This document shows, in pieces, positions 1 to 11,331 of a DNA stretch of 64,000 nucleotides. The translations under genes were made by a program, and so were the position numbers. Each line of letters begins with the position of its first letter. Within the stretch, counting starts at the first letter, position 1. The stretch is from positions 3,906,001-3,970,000 of the forward strand of contig NZ_CP047393.1 in assembly GCF_009858175.1 (NCBI RefSeq), in the 5' to 3' direction. This DNA comes from Pontibacillus sp. HMF3514. GTDB taxonomy: Bacteria; Bacillota; Bacilli; Bacillales; BH030062. The notes under the pieces are model-generated. The model was not told where the DNA came from, searched no databases, and was given only the letters and a program-made list of their open reading frames with translations.

Positions 1-228
1 CCTCTGAAAAGTTTTCATTCATTTTTTGAACACACCTTACAGTTTTATAACAAGGTATGCATATACAATTCAAAATGGGAATGAATGGAGTGAAGATAAG
101 CCATAATACTTCGCTATCCACTCCCCCAATGCCAAATTTCCGCACAAGTCTTCTATTATACGTCCAATCCTCTCTTCATTGAGAAGCATAAGATATCGTG
201 TTCTCAAAAAATGAAAGGGAGTGATGTA

Positions 229-2082
<1,854 letters not shown>

Positions 2083-2110
2083 GAATGCCCAACAACTTAA
2101 TAAAATAATT

Positions 2111-2146
2111 AAAACAAGGCATAGATGCAAGCATCTATGCCTTTTA
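2111..2146. terminator. Bidirectional rho-independent terminator
   Basis: A 13-bp perfect stem (2116-2128 with 2131-2143) sits between the convergent genes ending at 2082 and 2158, with A-rich sequence on the left and T-rich sequence on the right, so it can serve both strands. Confidence 0.85.
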
Positions 2147-2157
2147 ATTGAATCCTC

Positions 2158-3888
2158 TTATTTTATAATTTCCTTTAATTTATTTTTAATATTAAATATA
2201 AATTCAGGATAAGAAGCAGAATCCCCTAACAAACAAATTTTCTCATATAAAGATTGTTCTTTTTTACCATCTAAAAGAATCGAAAGGAAATCCAGTTCAG
2301 AAGAAAGCTTATTATGATGCTGCTCAACCCAGTCTTGCAGCTTAGATTTTGCCTCATACTTACGTTGAAGATGGTATAAACATAAAATGATCCACCGAAA
2401 ATAAATTGGTTTTCTTATTTGCTCCGACTCATTCAAAAGAGTTGTGAATTCATCAATTGCCTCATCAAAATTTCTTTTATAAAACGCTTGATAAGCTTTT
2501 TTGTCTAAAACTGCAAGAGGATTAATAGGTGAGACAGGACAATAACACTTTTCTAGTCGAGTATTCATAGGTTGTTTTCGACTAGCAACTACCTCCCAGC
2601 GGGCCACTTCAAGGGAATCATCCATACTATAAACGACTGGTACCTGTACTAAATCAGCTTCAGAATGCTGTATAAACTTCTCAAACTTCATAAAATCCTC
2701 TTCTTGTAAAAACATATTTTCTGTTAGGATCATATCCCATTCGTCTAAATTACATTTAGGAAGTACTCTATATTTTGATATTGCCTTATAAAAATGCAGT
2801 ACTTCTTTTGTTATTTGATCCCAGCTATATTTCCTGGCTGTCAACAAACCATTTTGGATAAGATTTTCTCGTAATGATTTATCCTTAAAAAACACTTTTA
2901 AATTTTCAGCAATATCCCCCGAACTCTTCATTTCAGAAATAAGAGCATTTTCTTCATGAACAGCATATTCCATAACCCCTTTATTATTAGTTGTAACCAC
3001 CGGGCACCCACATGCCATTGCCTCTAACGGAGGTAAAGAAAAACTTTCATAGTGTGAGCCTGAGACATACACACTCGCCCCTCTATATAGCTGAGCGATA
3101 GTATCTTGATTTGGTTGAACAAAATACTTAGTCACCTTGCTTTTCATTTCACCACTAGGTTCCTCAGGAGTAACCCAATATAGATCTAACTGCAGATCTG
3201 TGTCTTTTATTATCTGGTAAGCTTCTATAATATCTTTTATTCCCTTAAACTTCGCTGATTCTGCCCCCACCATTAATAGATAAGGATTATTCGCTTCATA
3301 CTTTACAACTTGATCAGAAAAAACCGTCTCATCAATAGCATTATGGATAACTTTGGCTTCCCGATTATAGATCTCTTCAATATATTGAGCAGTGCTTTCT
3401 GATACTGTATAAATAAATTCAGGTAATTCAAATTGTTTTGTAATGAATTTTTTTAATGTAGCATTCATCTTTTCATACTCAAAAAGATGAAAATCACCTT
3501 GCTCAAAATAAACAACTGGTGCAATCCCCGTTTCAACACATGCTTGGATATGATCCCAATACGTAGCCACAATGACCTGGCAATCAGGAATCCCTTTAGC
3601 AAGCTCTAAATCAAATGGAACCTGGATATAGTCAGCCTCTATCGGATACCACGTTGGTTTTTCAAAATGAGAGACGATCGAAACCTCTACACCTGATTTC
3701 TTTAAACGATTCACATGTTCAAATATAACTTTTACTCCTCCACTTACCCCAACATGACTCATCACATATACAACATGAAGATTTTCTGATGAATCAATTT
3801 GATTCTTCTTAATCAATTGTTGTTTCTGCGCTAGAGGGAGACGCTCTAGTCGTTTGTTAAACTCTTTTAACTTCAGTTCTTGTATCAT
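2158..3888 (-). CDS. Glycosyltransferase family 4 with C-terminal helical extension
   Basis: A 576-residue GT-B glycosyltransferase, predicted to transfer a sugar from a nucleotide donor. A short charged helix (residues 1-35) precedes the GT-B fold. MSHVGVSGGVKVIFEHVN (about 43-60) is the acceptor-side glycine loop. YESFSLPPLEAMACGCPVV (about 281-300) is the conserved E-x7-E donor phosphate motif of GT4 enzymes. The last 120 residues are helical and TPR-like, unusual for plain GT4 enzymes. ATG is preceded by GGAGGTCGAC-type spacing. It is convergent with the collagen-like gene and divergent from the GT2 fusion gene. Given the context it may glycosylate the Thr-rich collagen tract; donor and acceptor are unknown. 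Confidence 0.85.
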   Translation of the reverse strand: MIQELKLKEFNKRLERLPLAQKQQLIKKNQIDSSENLHVVYVMSHVGVSGGVKVIFEHVNRLKKSGVEVSIVSHFEKPTWYPIEADYIQVPFDLELAKGIPDCQVIVATYWDHIQACVETGIAPVVYFEQGDFHLFEYEKMNATLKKFITKQFELPEFIYTVSESTAQYIEEIYNREAKVIHNAIDETVFSDQVVKYEANNPYLLMVGAESAKFKGIKDIIEAYQIIKDTDLQLDLYWVTPEEPSGEMKSKVTKYFVQPNQDTIAQLYRGASVYVSGSHYESFSLPPLEAMACGCPVVTTNNKGVMEYAVHEENALISEMKSSGDIAENLKVFFKDKSLRENLIQNGLLTARKYSWDQITKEVLHFYKAISKYRVLPKCNLDEWDMILTENMFLQEEDFMKFEKFIQHSEADLVQVPVVYSMDDSLEVARWEVVASRKQPMNTRLEKCYCPVSPINPLAVLDKKAYQAFYKRNFDEAIDEFTTLLNESEQIRKPIYFRWIILCLYHLQRKYEAKSKLQDWVEQHHNKLSSELDFLSILLDGKKEQSLYEKICLLGDSASYPEFIFNIKNKLKEIIK

Positions 3889-4000
3889 GTCGACCTCCGA
3901 TATTGATATTTTAACCTTCTATATTTTATTAACGAGCGTTTATGTAGTGAGTAGTATTTAGGTGAAATGTTGGTTTTGAGTAAACCCCCTACACCTCCCC

Positions 4001-4028
4001 ACACATAAGGGTTTACCTCGCATATAGT
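4001..4028 (+). promoter_or_regulatory. Candidate sigma-K-type promoter
   Basis: ACAC at 4001-4004, a 16-base spacer, then CATATAGT at 4021-4028 match the mother-cell sigma-K pattern (AC, 16-17 bases, CATAnnnT), with a G just before the -10. It lies about 43 bases upstream of the GTG start at 4071. The match is short and was found by eye, so it is only suggestive, but late mother-cell expression would fit a spore-surface glycosylation gene. Confidence 0.35.
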
Positions 4029-4070
4029 GCATAAGAATAGAAACATATGACCTTATTTGGGAGGGATACT

Positions 4071-6284
4071 GTGGCAACGATTAGCCTATGTATGATCGTT
4101 AAAGATGAAGAAGAAGTACTACACAATTGTTTGGAAAGTGTAAAAGAAGCATGTGATGAAATCATAATTGCTGATACAGGGTCATCAGACAAGACAAAAG
4201 AAATTGCGGCTAACTATACAGATAAAGTTATCGAGTTTGAGTGGATAGATGACTTTTCAGCTGCTAGAAATTTTGTCTTTAGTCATGCAAAGATGGATTA
4301 CATCCTTTGGTTGGATGCAGATGATATTGTAAAAGAGCAAGACCTAAATAAACTACTAAAGCTGAAAAAGAACTTGGATCCGTCAGTTGATGCAGTTTCT
4401 ATGTTTTATCATCTCTCTTTTGACGAGCATGAAAACCCAGCTTTCAGCATGCGTCGCAACCGTCTTGTTAAACGTGAGAGAGATTTTAAATGGCATGGAG
4501 TTGTTCATGAGTATTTAGAGGTTTCTGGAAATATTATCAGTTCTGATATTGCAATTACTCATAACAAACATAAAAAGAAAAACACCAGCATTGAAGAGGG
4601 ACGAAACCTAAGAATTTATGAAAAAAAGCTAAAGAGAGGAGAATCATTTTCACCCAGAGATTTGTATTATTATGCAAATGAATTGAAAGACAATCAACAC
4701 TATAAAAAAGCCACCCTCTACTATAAAGAATTTTTAGCAACAAAAAAGGGATGGATTGAAGATGAAATAATGGCTTGTCTCAATATGTCTGACTGCTATA
4801 GTCGCCTTGGTGACAAAGATGAAGAATTAGATGCTTTATGTAAATCTTTTCAATATGATTTACCTCGTCCAGAAGTATGCTGTCGTCTAGGTGGATATTT
4901 TATGGAAAAAAAAGATTTTCAAAGTGCTATTTTTTGGTACGGTACTGCTATTAACACGAAACAAAAAGATAATGGAGGGTTTAAACAACCAGCTTATTCA
5001 ACTTGGTTCCCCCACCTACAGTTAGTGTTATGTTACTGGGAGTTAGGACATATGGAAAAATCGTATGAACATAACAAAATGGCCGAGAAGTTTATCCCTA
5101 ATGACCCAAGTGTTGCGTATAATAACAACTTTTTTAAGGACTATTTCAAGGAGGGGTCTAATCCTATCTCTAACGGAAAAAAGAAAATTTTATATATAGG
5201 TTGGATCGGACATAAAAACCTTGGCGATGAGTTAATGTGGGATCTTTTCAAAGAAAAATTTGATGAGACATTTGGAAATGAAAATTGGGAACTGCAAGGT
5301 ACTATACGAAGTCAGGCTAAAAATTATGACATAGATAACTATGACTTAATAGTCCTAGGCGGAGGATCCATTATTTGTAAAAATAACACCCCTGTTTTAC
5401 GTAGAGCAATTGAAAAAGGTAAAAAAGTGATGATTTGGGGATCAGGAATAGATAGGATTGATAAAAGTGACATTGAATTATTAGAGGGTGGAAAAAAGGT
5501 CTATATTCAAAAGTATTTTACGACAGATATCCAGAAAAAACTTGTAGAAGTAATTGAACATGCTGAATTTGCTGGAGTAAGAGGACCTTTAACTTACGAA
5601 CTCTTAAGACAGATGGGAGCAAATGAAGAAAAATTAAAAATTAGTGGAGATCCCGGATTACTTCTTAAGAATATAGATAAAATTGATGAAAAAGATAAAC
5701 ACATCACTTCCCCATTTAAAGGAAGTAAGATTATTGGAGTGAATTGGGGGACATCATTTAACCACGTGTACGGAGGAAATGAGAAATTTGTTGAAGATCA
5801 ATTGGCAGAAGCGCTAAAGAACTTTATTAAAAAGGGATATCAAATTTATTTATATAGTGTTTGGAACGATGATATTCCTGCTATGAAAAGGTTATATAAA
5901 AAAGTTAATGATCAAGAGAATGTTATTTTAGATACCAAGTACTATGATGTGAATTTGTTAATAAAATTACTCTCTCAATTCCATTTTACAATCAACTTCA
6001 AACTACACGCTAACCTTATTTCATTAGCTGCCAACACACCTGCAATCGCATTAGCTTACCGATTTAAAGTGTATGATTTTGTACAATCGGTTGATTTGCA
6101 TAAACTCGTTATTTCAACTGATTCCAACAATATCAATCATGAATTAATGAACTTAGAGACTTTCATAAATAAAGAACGAGATACGATTATGAATAAGGTG
6201 AACCACAAAAAGGGAGATTATATAAACATGATCAACACTCCATTTGATCAGAAGCTTTATTTAAAGGGTGAGGAAGGTGTTTAA
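4071..6284 (+). CDS. GT2 glycosyltransferase - TPR - polysaccharide pyruvyltransferase fusion
   Basis: A 737-residue fusion protein. Residues 1-230 are a GT-A family 2 glycosyltransferase of the SunS/TPR type (SLCMIVKDEEEVL, then ADTGSSDKT, then the metal-binding WLDADD). Residues about 230-360 are tetratricopeptide-like, ending in a HLQLxxCYWELG...PNDPSV module. Residues about 371-700 are a polysaccharide pyruvyltransferase (CsaB-like) domain with IGWIGHKNLGDELM, LGGGSIICKN and a late NFKLHANLISLAANTPAIA motif. GTG at 4071 is chosen because GGGAGG lies 6 bases upstream; the in-frame ATG at 4047 has no ribosome binding site. It overlaps the next gene by up to 17 bases and so is cotranscribed with it. 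It could add a sugar and a pyruvyl ketal to the same surface glycan; this is inference. Confidence 0.85.
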   Translation: MATISLCMIVKDEEEVLHNCLESVKEACDEIIIADTGSSDKTKEIAANYTDKVIEFEWIDDFSAARNFVFSHAKMDYILWLDADDIVKEQDLNKLLKLKKNLDPSVDAVSMFYHLSFDEHENPAFSMRRNRLVKRERDFKWHGVVHEYLEVSGNIISSDIAITHNKHKKKNTSIEEGRNLRIYEKKLKRGESFSPRDLYYYANELKDNQHYKKATLYYKEFLATKKGWIEDEIMACLNMSDCYSRLGDKDEELDALCKSFQYDLPRPEVCCRLGGYFMEKKDFQSAIFWYGTAINTKQKDNGGFKQPAYSTWFPHLQLVLCYWELGHMEKSYEHNKMAEKFIPNDPSVAYNNNFFKDYFKEGSNPISNGKKKILYIGWIGHKNLGDELMWDLFKEKFDETFGNENWELQGTIRSQAKNYDIDNYDLIVLGGGSIICKNNTPVLRRAIEKGKKVMIWGSGIDRIDKSDIELLEGGKKVYIQKYFTTDIQKKLVEVIEHAEFAGVRGPLTYELLRQMGANEEKLKISGDPGLLLKNIDKIDEKDKHITSPFKGSKIIGVNWGTSFNHVYGGNEKFVEDQLAEALKNFIKKGYQIYLYSVWNDDIPAMKRLYKKVNDQENVILDTKYYDVNLLIKLLSQFHFTINFKLHANLISLAANTPAIALAYRFKVYDFVQSVDLHKLVISTDSNNINHELMNLETFINKERDTIMNKVNHKKGDYINMINTPFDQKLYLKGEEGV

Positions 6285-7464
6285 CCTTTCAAAAAGTGAG
6301 TGGGAAAATCTTAGAAAGTTCGGTTTTGTCGAAGTAGGGGATAATAAAAACCTAGCTACTGAAGGACTTTATTATGGTGGAGAAAAACTTATAGAAAACA
6401 AACTAAAGAAATATCACTATATGCCCTACAATATTGAGGAAATTATCAGTGCAGGGCTAGAAAAATTAAATGATAAGAAAATTAAATTGAAAAATGCTGG
6501 AGAGATAGCTAATGAAATAAGGAAAGCCCTCAAAGAACAACAAGGCTATTCGCTTATTCGCTTAGGAGATGGAGAGTTAACTTTTTTATCACATGACTTA
6601 TTGTTTTCTAGTGAAGAAATTGAAAAGGAACCAAGGTTAAAATTTTTAGGTTATGCAGGAGTTTCATTACCTAATCATGAAGCAAGAAATTATCTAACTT
6701 CCAAATTACTTCAATCCAATGCCATTGGAATCCCTCTAGCAAGATTCCCTATGTTCCAAACTTTGTTTACCAAATTAGCAAACCATCATAAGTGGGATTT
6801 AACTAAAATGAACCTGACCAGTTCAACTATTAATTTTGATTTATTTCATTACACCACATTACTCCATGAAATCTTGAGTAACTATAAAGTGTTGTTAATT
6901 GGAAATAAGATGGAGCAAGGAAAGGATTATCTTGAGAAGCTTGGGTATAAAAATATAGTAGGTAACATTCCAGTTAAAGGAATCAAATCCGTATCAGATG
7001 TTGTAAAAAAAGCAAAAAACTTTGATTATGATGTTGCAATCGTTTCATCTGGAATTCCAGCTACTCTAATTTGCAACTTGTTGGCAGAAGATCATAAAGT
7101 AGCGATTGATTTCGGGCATACCATAGACTGGTTATTAAGCAGTTATGCTCAAATTAGATCATTAGATAACGGAACCATTAATTCTGAGAATTGCTGTGAA
7201 ATAGCTTATTACTATTTCAATAGAGACGACTTTGAAACAGCAGCCTATTGGTATAAGCAAGCTGTTAAAATTGGTGAATCTACAGGGAACCATACTCCAA
7301 TGGCTACAACTACTCCTCACCTCCAATTATCTGTATGTTATTGGCACTTAGGTGATGTAAAAAAAGCTCATGATCATAATGAACTAGCAAGAGACTTTGA
7401 ACCAAACAACCCAAGTGTACTCCTAAATAAAGATTTTTTTGAAAGAGTATTAAAAAATGAATAA
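6268..7464 (+). CDS. GT-D fold glycosyltransferase (DUF1792-like) with TPR-like tail
   Basis: A protein of up to 398 residues. The central part (about 80-290) matches GT-D fold glycosyltransferases (DUF1792, the fold first described for a streptococcal Fap1/GspB-type adhesin-modifying enzyme): SLIRLGDGELTFL carries the DxE-type metal motif. Residues about 300-398 are a helical pair including HLQLSVCYWHLG and EPNNPSVLLN, clearly homologous to the TPR module of the upstream protein. Start is uncertain: GTG at 6268 or GTG at 6277, both inside the end of the upstream gene and close to an AAAGGGTGAGG ribosome binding site. The known family acts late in glycosylating serine-rich surface adhesins, which suggests a role in extending an O-glycan here. 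Confidence 0.8.
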   Translation: MRKVFNLSKSEWENLRKFGFVEVGDNKNLATEGLYYGGEKLIENKLKKYHYMPYNIEEIISAGLEKLNDKKIKLKNAGEIANEIRKALKEQQGYSLIRLGDGELTFLSHDLLFSSEEIEKEPRLKFLGYAGVSLPNHEARNYLTSKLLQSNAIGIPLARFPMFQTLFTKLANHHKWDLTKMNLTSSTINFDLFHYTTLLHEILSNYKVLLIGNKMEQGKDYLEKLGYKNIVGNIPVKGIKSVSDVVKKAKNFDYDVAIVSSGIPATLICNLLAEDHKVAIDFGHTIDWLLSSYAQIRSLDNGTINSENCCEIAYYYFNRDDFETAAYWYKQAVKIGESTGNHTPMATTTPHLQLSVCYWHLGDVKKAHDHNELARDFEPNNPSVLLNKDFFERVLKNE

Positions 7465-7473
7465 AACAATAAT

Positions 7474-7515
7474 TTTAAAATACCATAGCATCCACTTCGG
7501 CTATGGTATTTTAAA
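7474..7515. terminator. Bidirectional terminator
   Basis: A perfect 16-bp stem (7474-7489 with 7500-7515) and 10-base loop, with an A/T-rich edge on both sides, follow the GT-D gene and also face the end of the convergent CgeB-like gene. Confidence 0.85.
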
Positions 7516-7644
7516 TAGCTCCTACTTTGTTTTATGACATAAAAAAGACTTGCCAATTAACAAGTCTATATACACTCTTCTCTTATATCCTAGCTACAAA
7601 TACAGCCTTTAACACCAAGGAAGATCCCCTTACTTATCTGTGTT

Positions 7645-8583
7645 CTATCTTTGTTCTAATATCCTTTCTATTTCATTTACTAATTCTTTTGCGCGCACAT
7701 GAAGTGTATGCTTTTCGTGTACCATTTTAAATCCATTGAATGCAATTTGTTTTCCAATTGTTTCATAATTCTTATTGTAATATTTAGCTTTCTGAAAAAA
7801 ATCATCTTTTGTAATAGGGACATAATGAACATTTGGGATAAAACCGATATCTTCTAATTCTTTTAAATATGGCGCTAACAATAAAGTATTACAAGCTAGT
7901 GTTTCAAAGTACTTCATTAATGAATAATGGAATATGGAATCACAAGTAAAAAATATCTTTGCCTTATTTATTTCTTCTGCATATCTATGTCCAACCAAAA
8001 AGTCTTTTTCATTGTAGTTCCTGTGATGATAACCGGGATGTGCATGTTGAACAAATTCAGGTATTTTTTTCATTTTCGTTTCTATCGTACTTCTTAACGG
8101 ATAGAACTCTCCAATCGTACTCCCCATTAACAGATACTCATATTCCTTTTTGTGTTGATAGTCTTTAAAAACCTCTTGATTAATAAAATGAGGGAACCAA
8201 ATCATCCTGTCCTCATATTCAGGGAAATATCTCAGAAATGCATCTCGATAATGTGTAAATAGAAAACGAATATTATTTTTTTTAATCCATTCTTTACGCT
8301 TCTCCTTATTATAATGCAAGTCATGCATTATCGCCCCTACGGGAATTGAACATTGAGCTAGACCTGAAATTTTCGGACTCCTAGATGGTCGAAGGTCATT
8401 TATAAGAATAAAATCGGGCTCATCTTGTAGTTTCTTTAATATATCTAAAATGTGACCGGGTTTATTCCAAACTGTTAAATGGGTGAGCTTCTCAAGATGT
8501 TTTGAAAGAAAATAATTATTTCTCTCAATTCCTTTGGACCAATCCTTCGTAATAAAAAGTAACTTAATAGGCTGTTCACTCAT
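7645..8583 (-). CDS. CgeB-like glycosyltransferase
   Basis: A 312-residue GT-B protein resembling spore maturation protein CgeB. The N-terminal half has a Rossmann-like region (LLFITKDWSKG) and a conserved HDLHY; the C-terminal half contains MGSTIGEFYPLR and the donor-side YSLMKYFETLACNTLLLAP, equivalent to the E-x7-E region of Glyco_trans_1_2 domains. AAAGGATT upstream of the ATG supports the start. In Bacillus subtilis cgeB belongs to a late mother-cell operon that modifies the outermost spore layer (known for the family). It is convergent with the GT2/GT-D operon, and a second CgeB-like gene lies at 14231-15220. Confidence 0.75.
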   Translation of the reverse strand: MSEQPIKLLFITKDWSKGIERNNYFLSKHLEKLTHLTVWNKPGHILDILKKLQDEPDFILINDLRPSRSPKISGLAQCSIPVGAIMHDLHYNKEKRKEWIKKNNIRFLFTHYRDAFLRYFPEYEDRMIWFPHFINQEVFKDYQHKKEYEYLLMGSTIGEFYPLRSTIETKMKKIPEFVQHAHPGYHHRNYNEKDFLVGHRYAEEINKAKIFFTCDSIFHYSLMKYFETLACNTLLLAPYLKELEDIGFIPNVHYVPITKDDFFQKAKYYNKNYETIGKQIAFNGFKMVHEKHTLHVRAKELVNEIERILEQR

Positions 8584-8830
8584 AACAGGAATCCTTTCGT
8601 GATTTTAATTTTATTTATGTTATTCAGTTAAAGAAAGGTTTATAACACTACTATATAGTATGAATTGAAATGCAGTTCTGTGTAGGTAGAAATCTAAGCA
8701 TGAATAAATAAATGATTATCATTCCACATGTGAATTATGAGAATATATTTAATGAATTTCCACATTTCAATTGATATGAGAATCGATTTCCTGAAGTCTT
8801 TTAACTTATTCAACCTATTATAATTTAGAG
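8584..8830. other. Non-coding, A+T-rich intergenic stretch
   Basis: No convincing reading frame is seen. A partly palindromic ATGATTATCATT around 8712 resembles half of a Fur box but matches the 19-bp consensus at only about 13 positions. The stretch lies between the divergent CgeB-like gene and the hairpin before ahpC. Confidence 0.5.
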
Positions 8831-8876
8831 AAATAACTCCTGATTTATGAAGAAATTAGGAGTTATTTGTTTTTTC
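8831..8876 (+). terminator. Terminator hairpin with no obvious upstream gene
   Basis: AAATAACTCCT pairs with AGGAGTTATTT (8831 to 8868, extended through a G-U pair to about 16 bp, loop of 6) and is followed by GTTTTTTCTT. It is strong on the plus strand, yet no plus-strand gene precedes it within 1.3 kb apart from one with its own terminator. It may insulate ahpC or end a small untranslated RNA. Confidence 0.7.
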
Positions 8877-8924
8877 TTGTATATTTTTACATAAGCAAAA
8901 TAAACTTATTTACATTATAGATTC

Positions 8925-8979
8925 TTGACAAAAAAACATAGATTGTATAATATAAATTACTGAATTAGAATTATTATAA
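8925..8979 (+). promoter_or_regulatory. ahpC promoter with PerR box
   Basis: TTGACA at 8925-8930 and TAATAT at 8948-8953 (17-base spacer; TATAAT at 8946-8951 is an alternative -10). TTAGAATTATTATAA at 8965-8979 matches the PerR operator TTATAATnATTATAA at 13 of 14 defined positions and overlaps the expected transcription start. PerR is the peroxide-sensing repressor of ahpCF, katA and mrgA in Bacillus (established). Repression relieved by hydrogen peroxide is expected. Confidence 0.85.
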
Positions 8980-9040
8980 ATTAATAACTCTTTTTCATGA
9001 GTCTATTAATTTAACTATTCTTCCTAGGAGGCTATACATT

Positions 9041-9604
9041 ATGAACTTAATCGGAACTGAAGTAAAACCATTTAGCGCAAAAGCATTCAAAAACGGAGAA
9101 TTTATTGATGTAACTAATGAAAGTCTAAAAGGCCAATGGAGCGTTATTTGCTTCTACCCAGCAGACTTTACATTCGTTTGCCCAACTGAACTAGAAGACC
9201 TCCAAAATAACTATGAAACGCTTAAAGAGCTTGGCGTAGAAGTATATTCTGTTTCAACAGATACGCACTTCACTCACAAAGGCTGGCACGATAGCTCTGA
9301 AACAATTAACAAAATTGAGTATGCAATGGTTGGTGACCCTTCCCAAACATTATCTCGTAACTTCGAAGTACTAAACGAAGAAGAAGGCCTAGCTGATCGC
9401 GGTACGTTTGTAATCGATCCAGATGGCGTTATTCAAACAGTAGAGGTAAACGCTGGCGGAATCGGTCGCGATGCAGACACACTTGTACAAAAAATTAAAG
9501 CAGCACAATACGTTCGCAACAATCCAGGTGAAGTTTGCCCAGCGAAATGGGAAGAGGGATCAGAGACTCTTAAGCCTAGTCTAGATCTTGTAGGCAAGAT
9601 TTAA
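9041..9604 (+). CDS. ahpC: Alkyl hydroperoxide reductase subunit C (2-Cys peroxiredoxin)
   Basis: A 187-residue typical 2-Cys peroxiredoxin of normal family length. It reduces hydrogen peroxide and organic hydroperoxides in the cytosol and is recycled by AhpF. The peroxidatic Cys47 lies in [10 protein letters not shown] and the resolving Cys166 in [21 protein letters not shown] is the AhpC-type signature before the tail. AGGAGG precedes the ATG. ahpF follows after 23 bases with its own ribosome binding site, so the pair is one operon controlled by the PerR box upstream. Confidence 0.97.
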   Translation: MNLIGTEVKPFSAKAFKNGEFIDVTNESLKGQWSVICFYPADFTFVCPTELEDLQNNYETLKELGVEVYSVSTDTHFTHKGWHDSSETINKIEYAMVGDPSQTLSRNFEVLNEEEGLADRGTFVIDPDGVIQTVEVNAGGIGRDADTLVQKIKAAQYVRNNPGEVCPAKWEEGSETLKPSLDLVGKI

Positions 9605-9627
9605 TAGATTTAAGGAGTGCATGAACC

Positions 9628-11151
9628 ATGCTTGAAGCAGATATTAAGTCACAATTAGAACAATATCTCCAATTAATGGAGAATGATATACTGCTTAAAG
9701 TTAGTGCAGGTTCAGATGATGTATCTAAGGAGATGCTAGCTCTTGTCGAAGAGCTAGCATCTATGTCTTCTAAGATTAATTATGAGGAAGCAGAACTATC
9801 TAGAACCCCTAGCTTTAGTGTAAATCGTATTGGAGAAGACACTGGAGTTACGTTTGCTGGTATTCCTTTAGGACATGAGTTTACTTCTCTAGTGTTAGCT
9901 CTTCTACAAGTGAGCGGTAGAGCTCCTAAGATTGATCAAGACAAAATTGATCAAATTAAAAATATCAGCGGAGAGTACAACTTTGAATCATACGTAAGCT
10001 TAAGCTGTCATAATTGTCCTGATGTTGTACAAGCCCTAAACATGATGAGTATTTTAAACCCAGGAATTACTCATACCATGATTGATGGTGCAACGTTCAA
10101 GGATGAAGCAGAGAGCAAAAATGTTATGGCAGTACCATCTGTTCACTTAAATGGTGAATTCTTTAGTGGCGGTCGTATGACACTTGAAGAAATCCTTGAT
10201 AAGTTAGTTGAGGGCCCAAGTGCTGAAGAGCTTTCAAGTAAAGATCCTTACGATGTCCTTGTTGTCGGCGGAGGTCCTGCTGGCGCAAGTGCCGCAATCT
10301 ATGCTGCACGTAAAGGCATCCGCACAGGCATCGTTGCAGAGCGCTTTGGTGGACAAGTTCTTGACACAATGAGCATTGAAAACTTTATCAGCGTATCCCA
10401 TACAGAAGGCCCTAAACTTGTCTCAAGCCTAGAGGAACACGTCAAAGATTATGATATTGATGTCATGAATCTTCAGCGTGCAAGCGGCTTACAAAAGAAT
10501 GATATGTTCGAACTTGAGCTCGATAATGGTGCAGTTCTGAAAAGTAAAAGTGTCATTGTATCAACAGGCGCTCGCTGGCGTCAGCTCGGAGTTCCTGGTG
10601 AAAAGGAATTCCAAAACAAAGGCGTAGCGTATTGCCCTCACTGTGATGGACCATTGTTTGAAGGAAAAGACGTAGCTGTTATCGGTGGGGGTAACTCTGG
10701 AGTTGAAGCAGCGATTGACCTTGCAGGTATCGTTAAACATGTAACGGTCCTTGAGTTTGGTGCAGAAATGAAAGCAGATGAAGTTCTACAGAATCGCCTG
10801 CACAGCCTTCCAAACGTTACAGTCAAAACCAATGCCCAAACAACCGAAATCACAGGTACAGACAACGTCGACGGCCTAACCTATATCGATCGCGAAACCG
10901 AAGAAGAACACCGCATTGATTTAGAAGGAGTCTTCGTCCAAATCGGACTTATTCCAAACACTGAATGGCTTGAAGGCGTTGACACGAACCGCATTGGTGA
11001 AATCGTAGTCGATAAGACAAACGCTACAAACATCCCTGGCCTATACGCAGCAGGAGATGTCACAGACAATCCTAACAATCAGATCATCATTGCCATGGGC
11101 GATGGTGCAAATGCTTCATTAGGGGCTTTTGATTATCTGATTCGGAACTAA
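9628..11151 (+). CDS. ahpF: Alkyl hydroperoxide reductase subunit F
   Basis: A 507-residue FAD/NADH-dependent disulfide reductase that returns electrons to AhpC. The N-terminal tandem thioredoxin-fold domain carries Cys127 and Cys130 (CHNC). A FAD-binding [17 protein letters not shown] follows at about 211, then the active disulfide Cys336/Cys339 (CPHC), the NAD-binding [10 protein letters not shown], and the C-terminal [10 protein letters not shown]. Length and all redox centres are intact. TAAGGAG lies upstream of the ATG. It is the second gene of the PerR-regulated operon and is followed by a terminator. Confidence 0.97.
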   Translation: MLEADIKSQLEQYLQLMENDILLKVSAGSDDVSKEMLALVEELASMSSKINYEEAELSRTPSFSVNRIGEDTGVTFAGIPLGHEFTSLVLALLQVSGRAPKIDQDKIDQIKNISGEYNFESYVSLSCHNCPDVVQALNMMSILNPGITHTMIDGATFKDEAESKNVMAVPSVHLNGEFFSGGRMTLEEILDKLVEGPSAEELSSKDPYDVLVVGGGPAGASAAIYAARKGIRTGIVAERFGGQVLDTMSIENFISVSHTEGPKLVSSLEEHVKDYDIDVMNLQRASGLQKNDMFELELDNGAVLKSKSVIVSTGARWRQLGVPGEKEFQNKGVAYCPHCDGPLFEGKDVAVIGGGNSGVEAAIDLAGIVKHVTVLEFGAEMKADEVLQNRLHSLPNVTVKTNAQTTEITGTDNVDGLTYIDRETEEEHRIDLEGVFVQIGLIPNTEWLEGVDTNRIGEIVVDKTNATNIPGLYAAGDVTDNPNNQIIIAMGDGANASLGAFDYLIRN

Positions 11152-11165
11152 TATTTTTTACTAAG

Positions 11166-11202
11166 AGTCGCTTTTCACCGATATAGGTGTAAAGCGATTT
11201 TT
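11166..11202 (+). terminator. ahpCF terminator
   Basis: A 14-bp stem with one mismatch and one G-U pair (11166-11179 with 11186-11199), loop of 6, followed by a run of T. Confidence 0.8.
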
Positions 11203-11223
11203 AATATAATAAAAAAATAACAA

Positions 11224-11269
11224 AAGCCCAGAACCTTCAATCTATTGGTAGAACAAAGGTTTTGGGCTT
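11224..11269. terminator. Terminator between ahpF and mqo
   Basis: A 14-bp stem (11224-11237 with 11256-11269, one G-U) flanked by T-rich sequence on the minus strand; it probably ends mqo transcripts and backs up the ahpCF terminator. Confidence 0.75.
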
Positions 11270-11331
11270 CTTCTCTATTTTACAATCACAGCTTTTTAAA
11301 TTCATAAAATTACTCTTTGAGGTCTACACAA

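Noticed and set aside
8709-8727. Fur-box-like sequence upstream of ahpC
   Set aside because: Only about 13 of 19 positions match, it is in A+T-rich sequence and over 200 bases from the promoter, where a PerR box already explains control.
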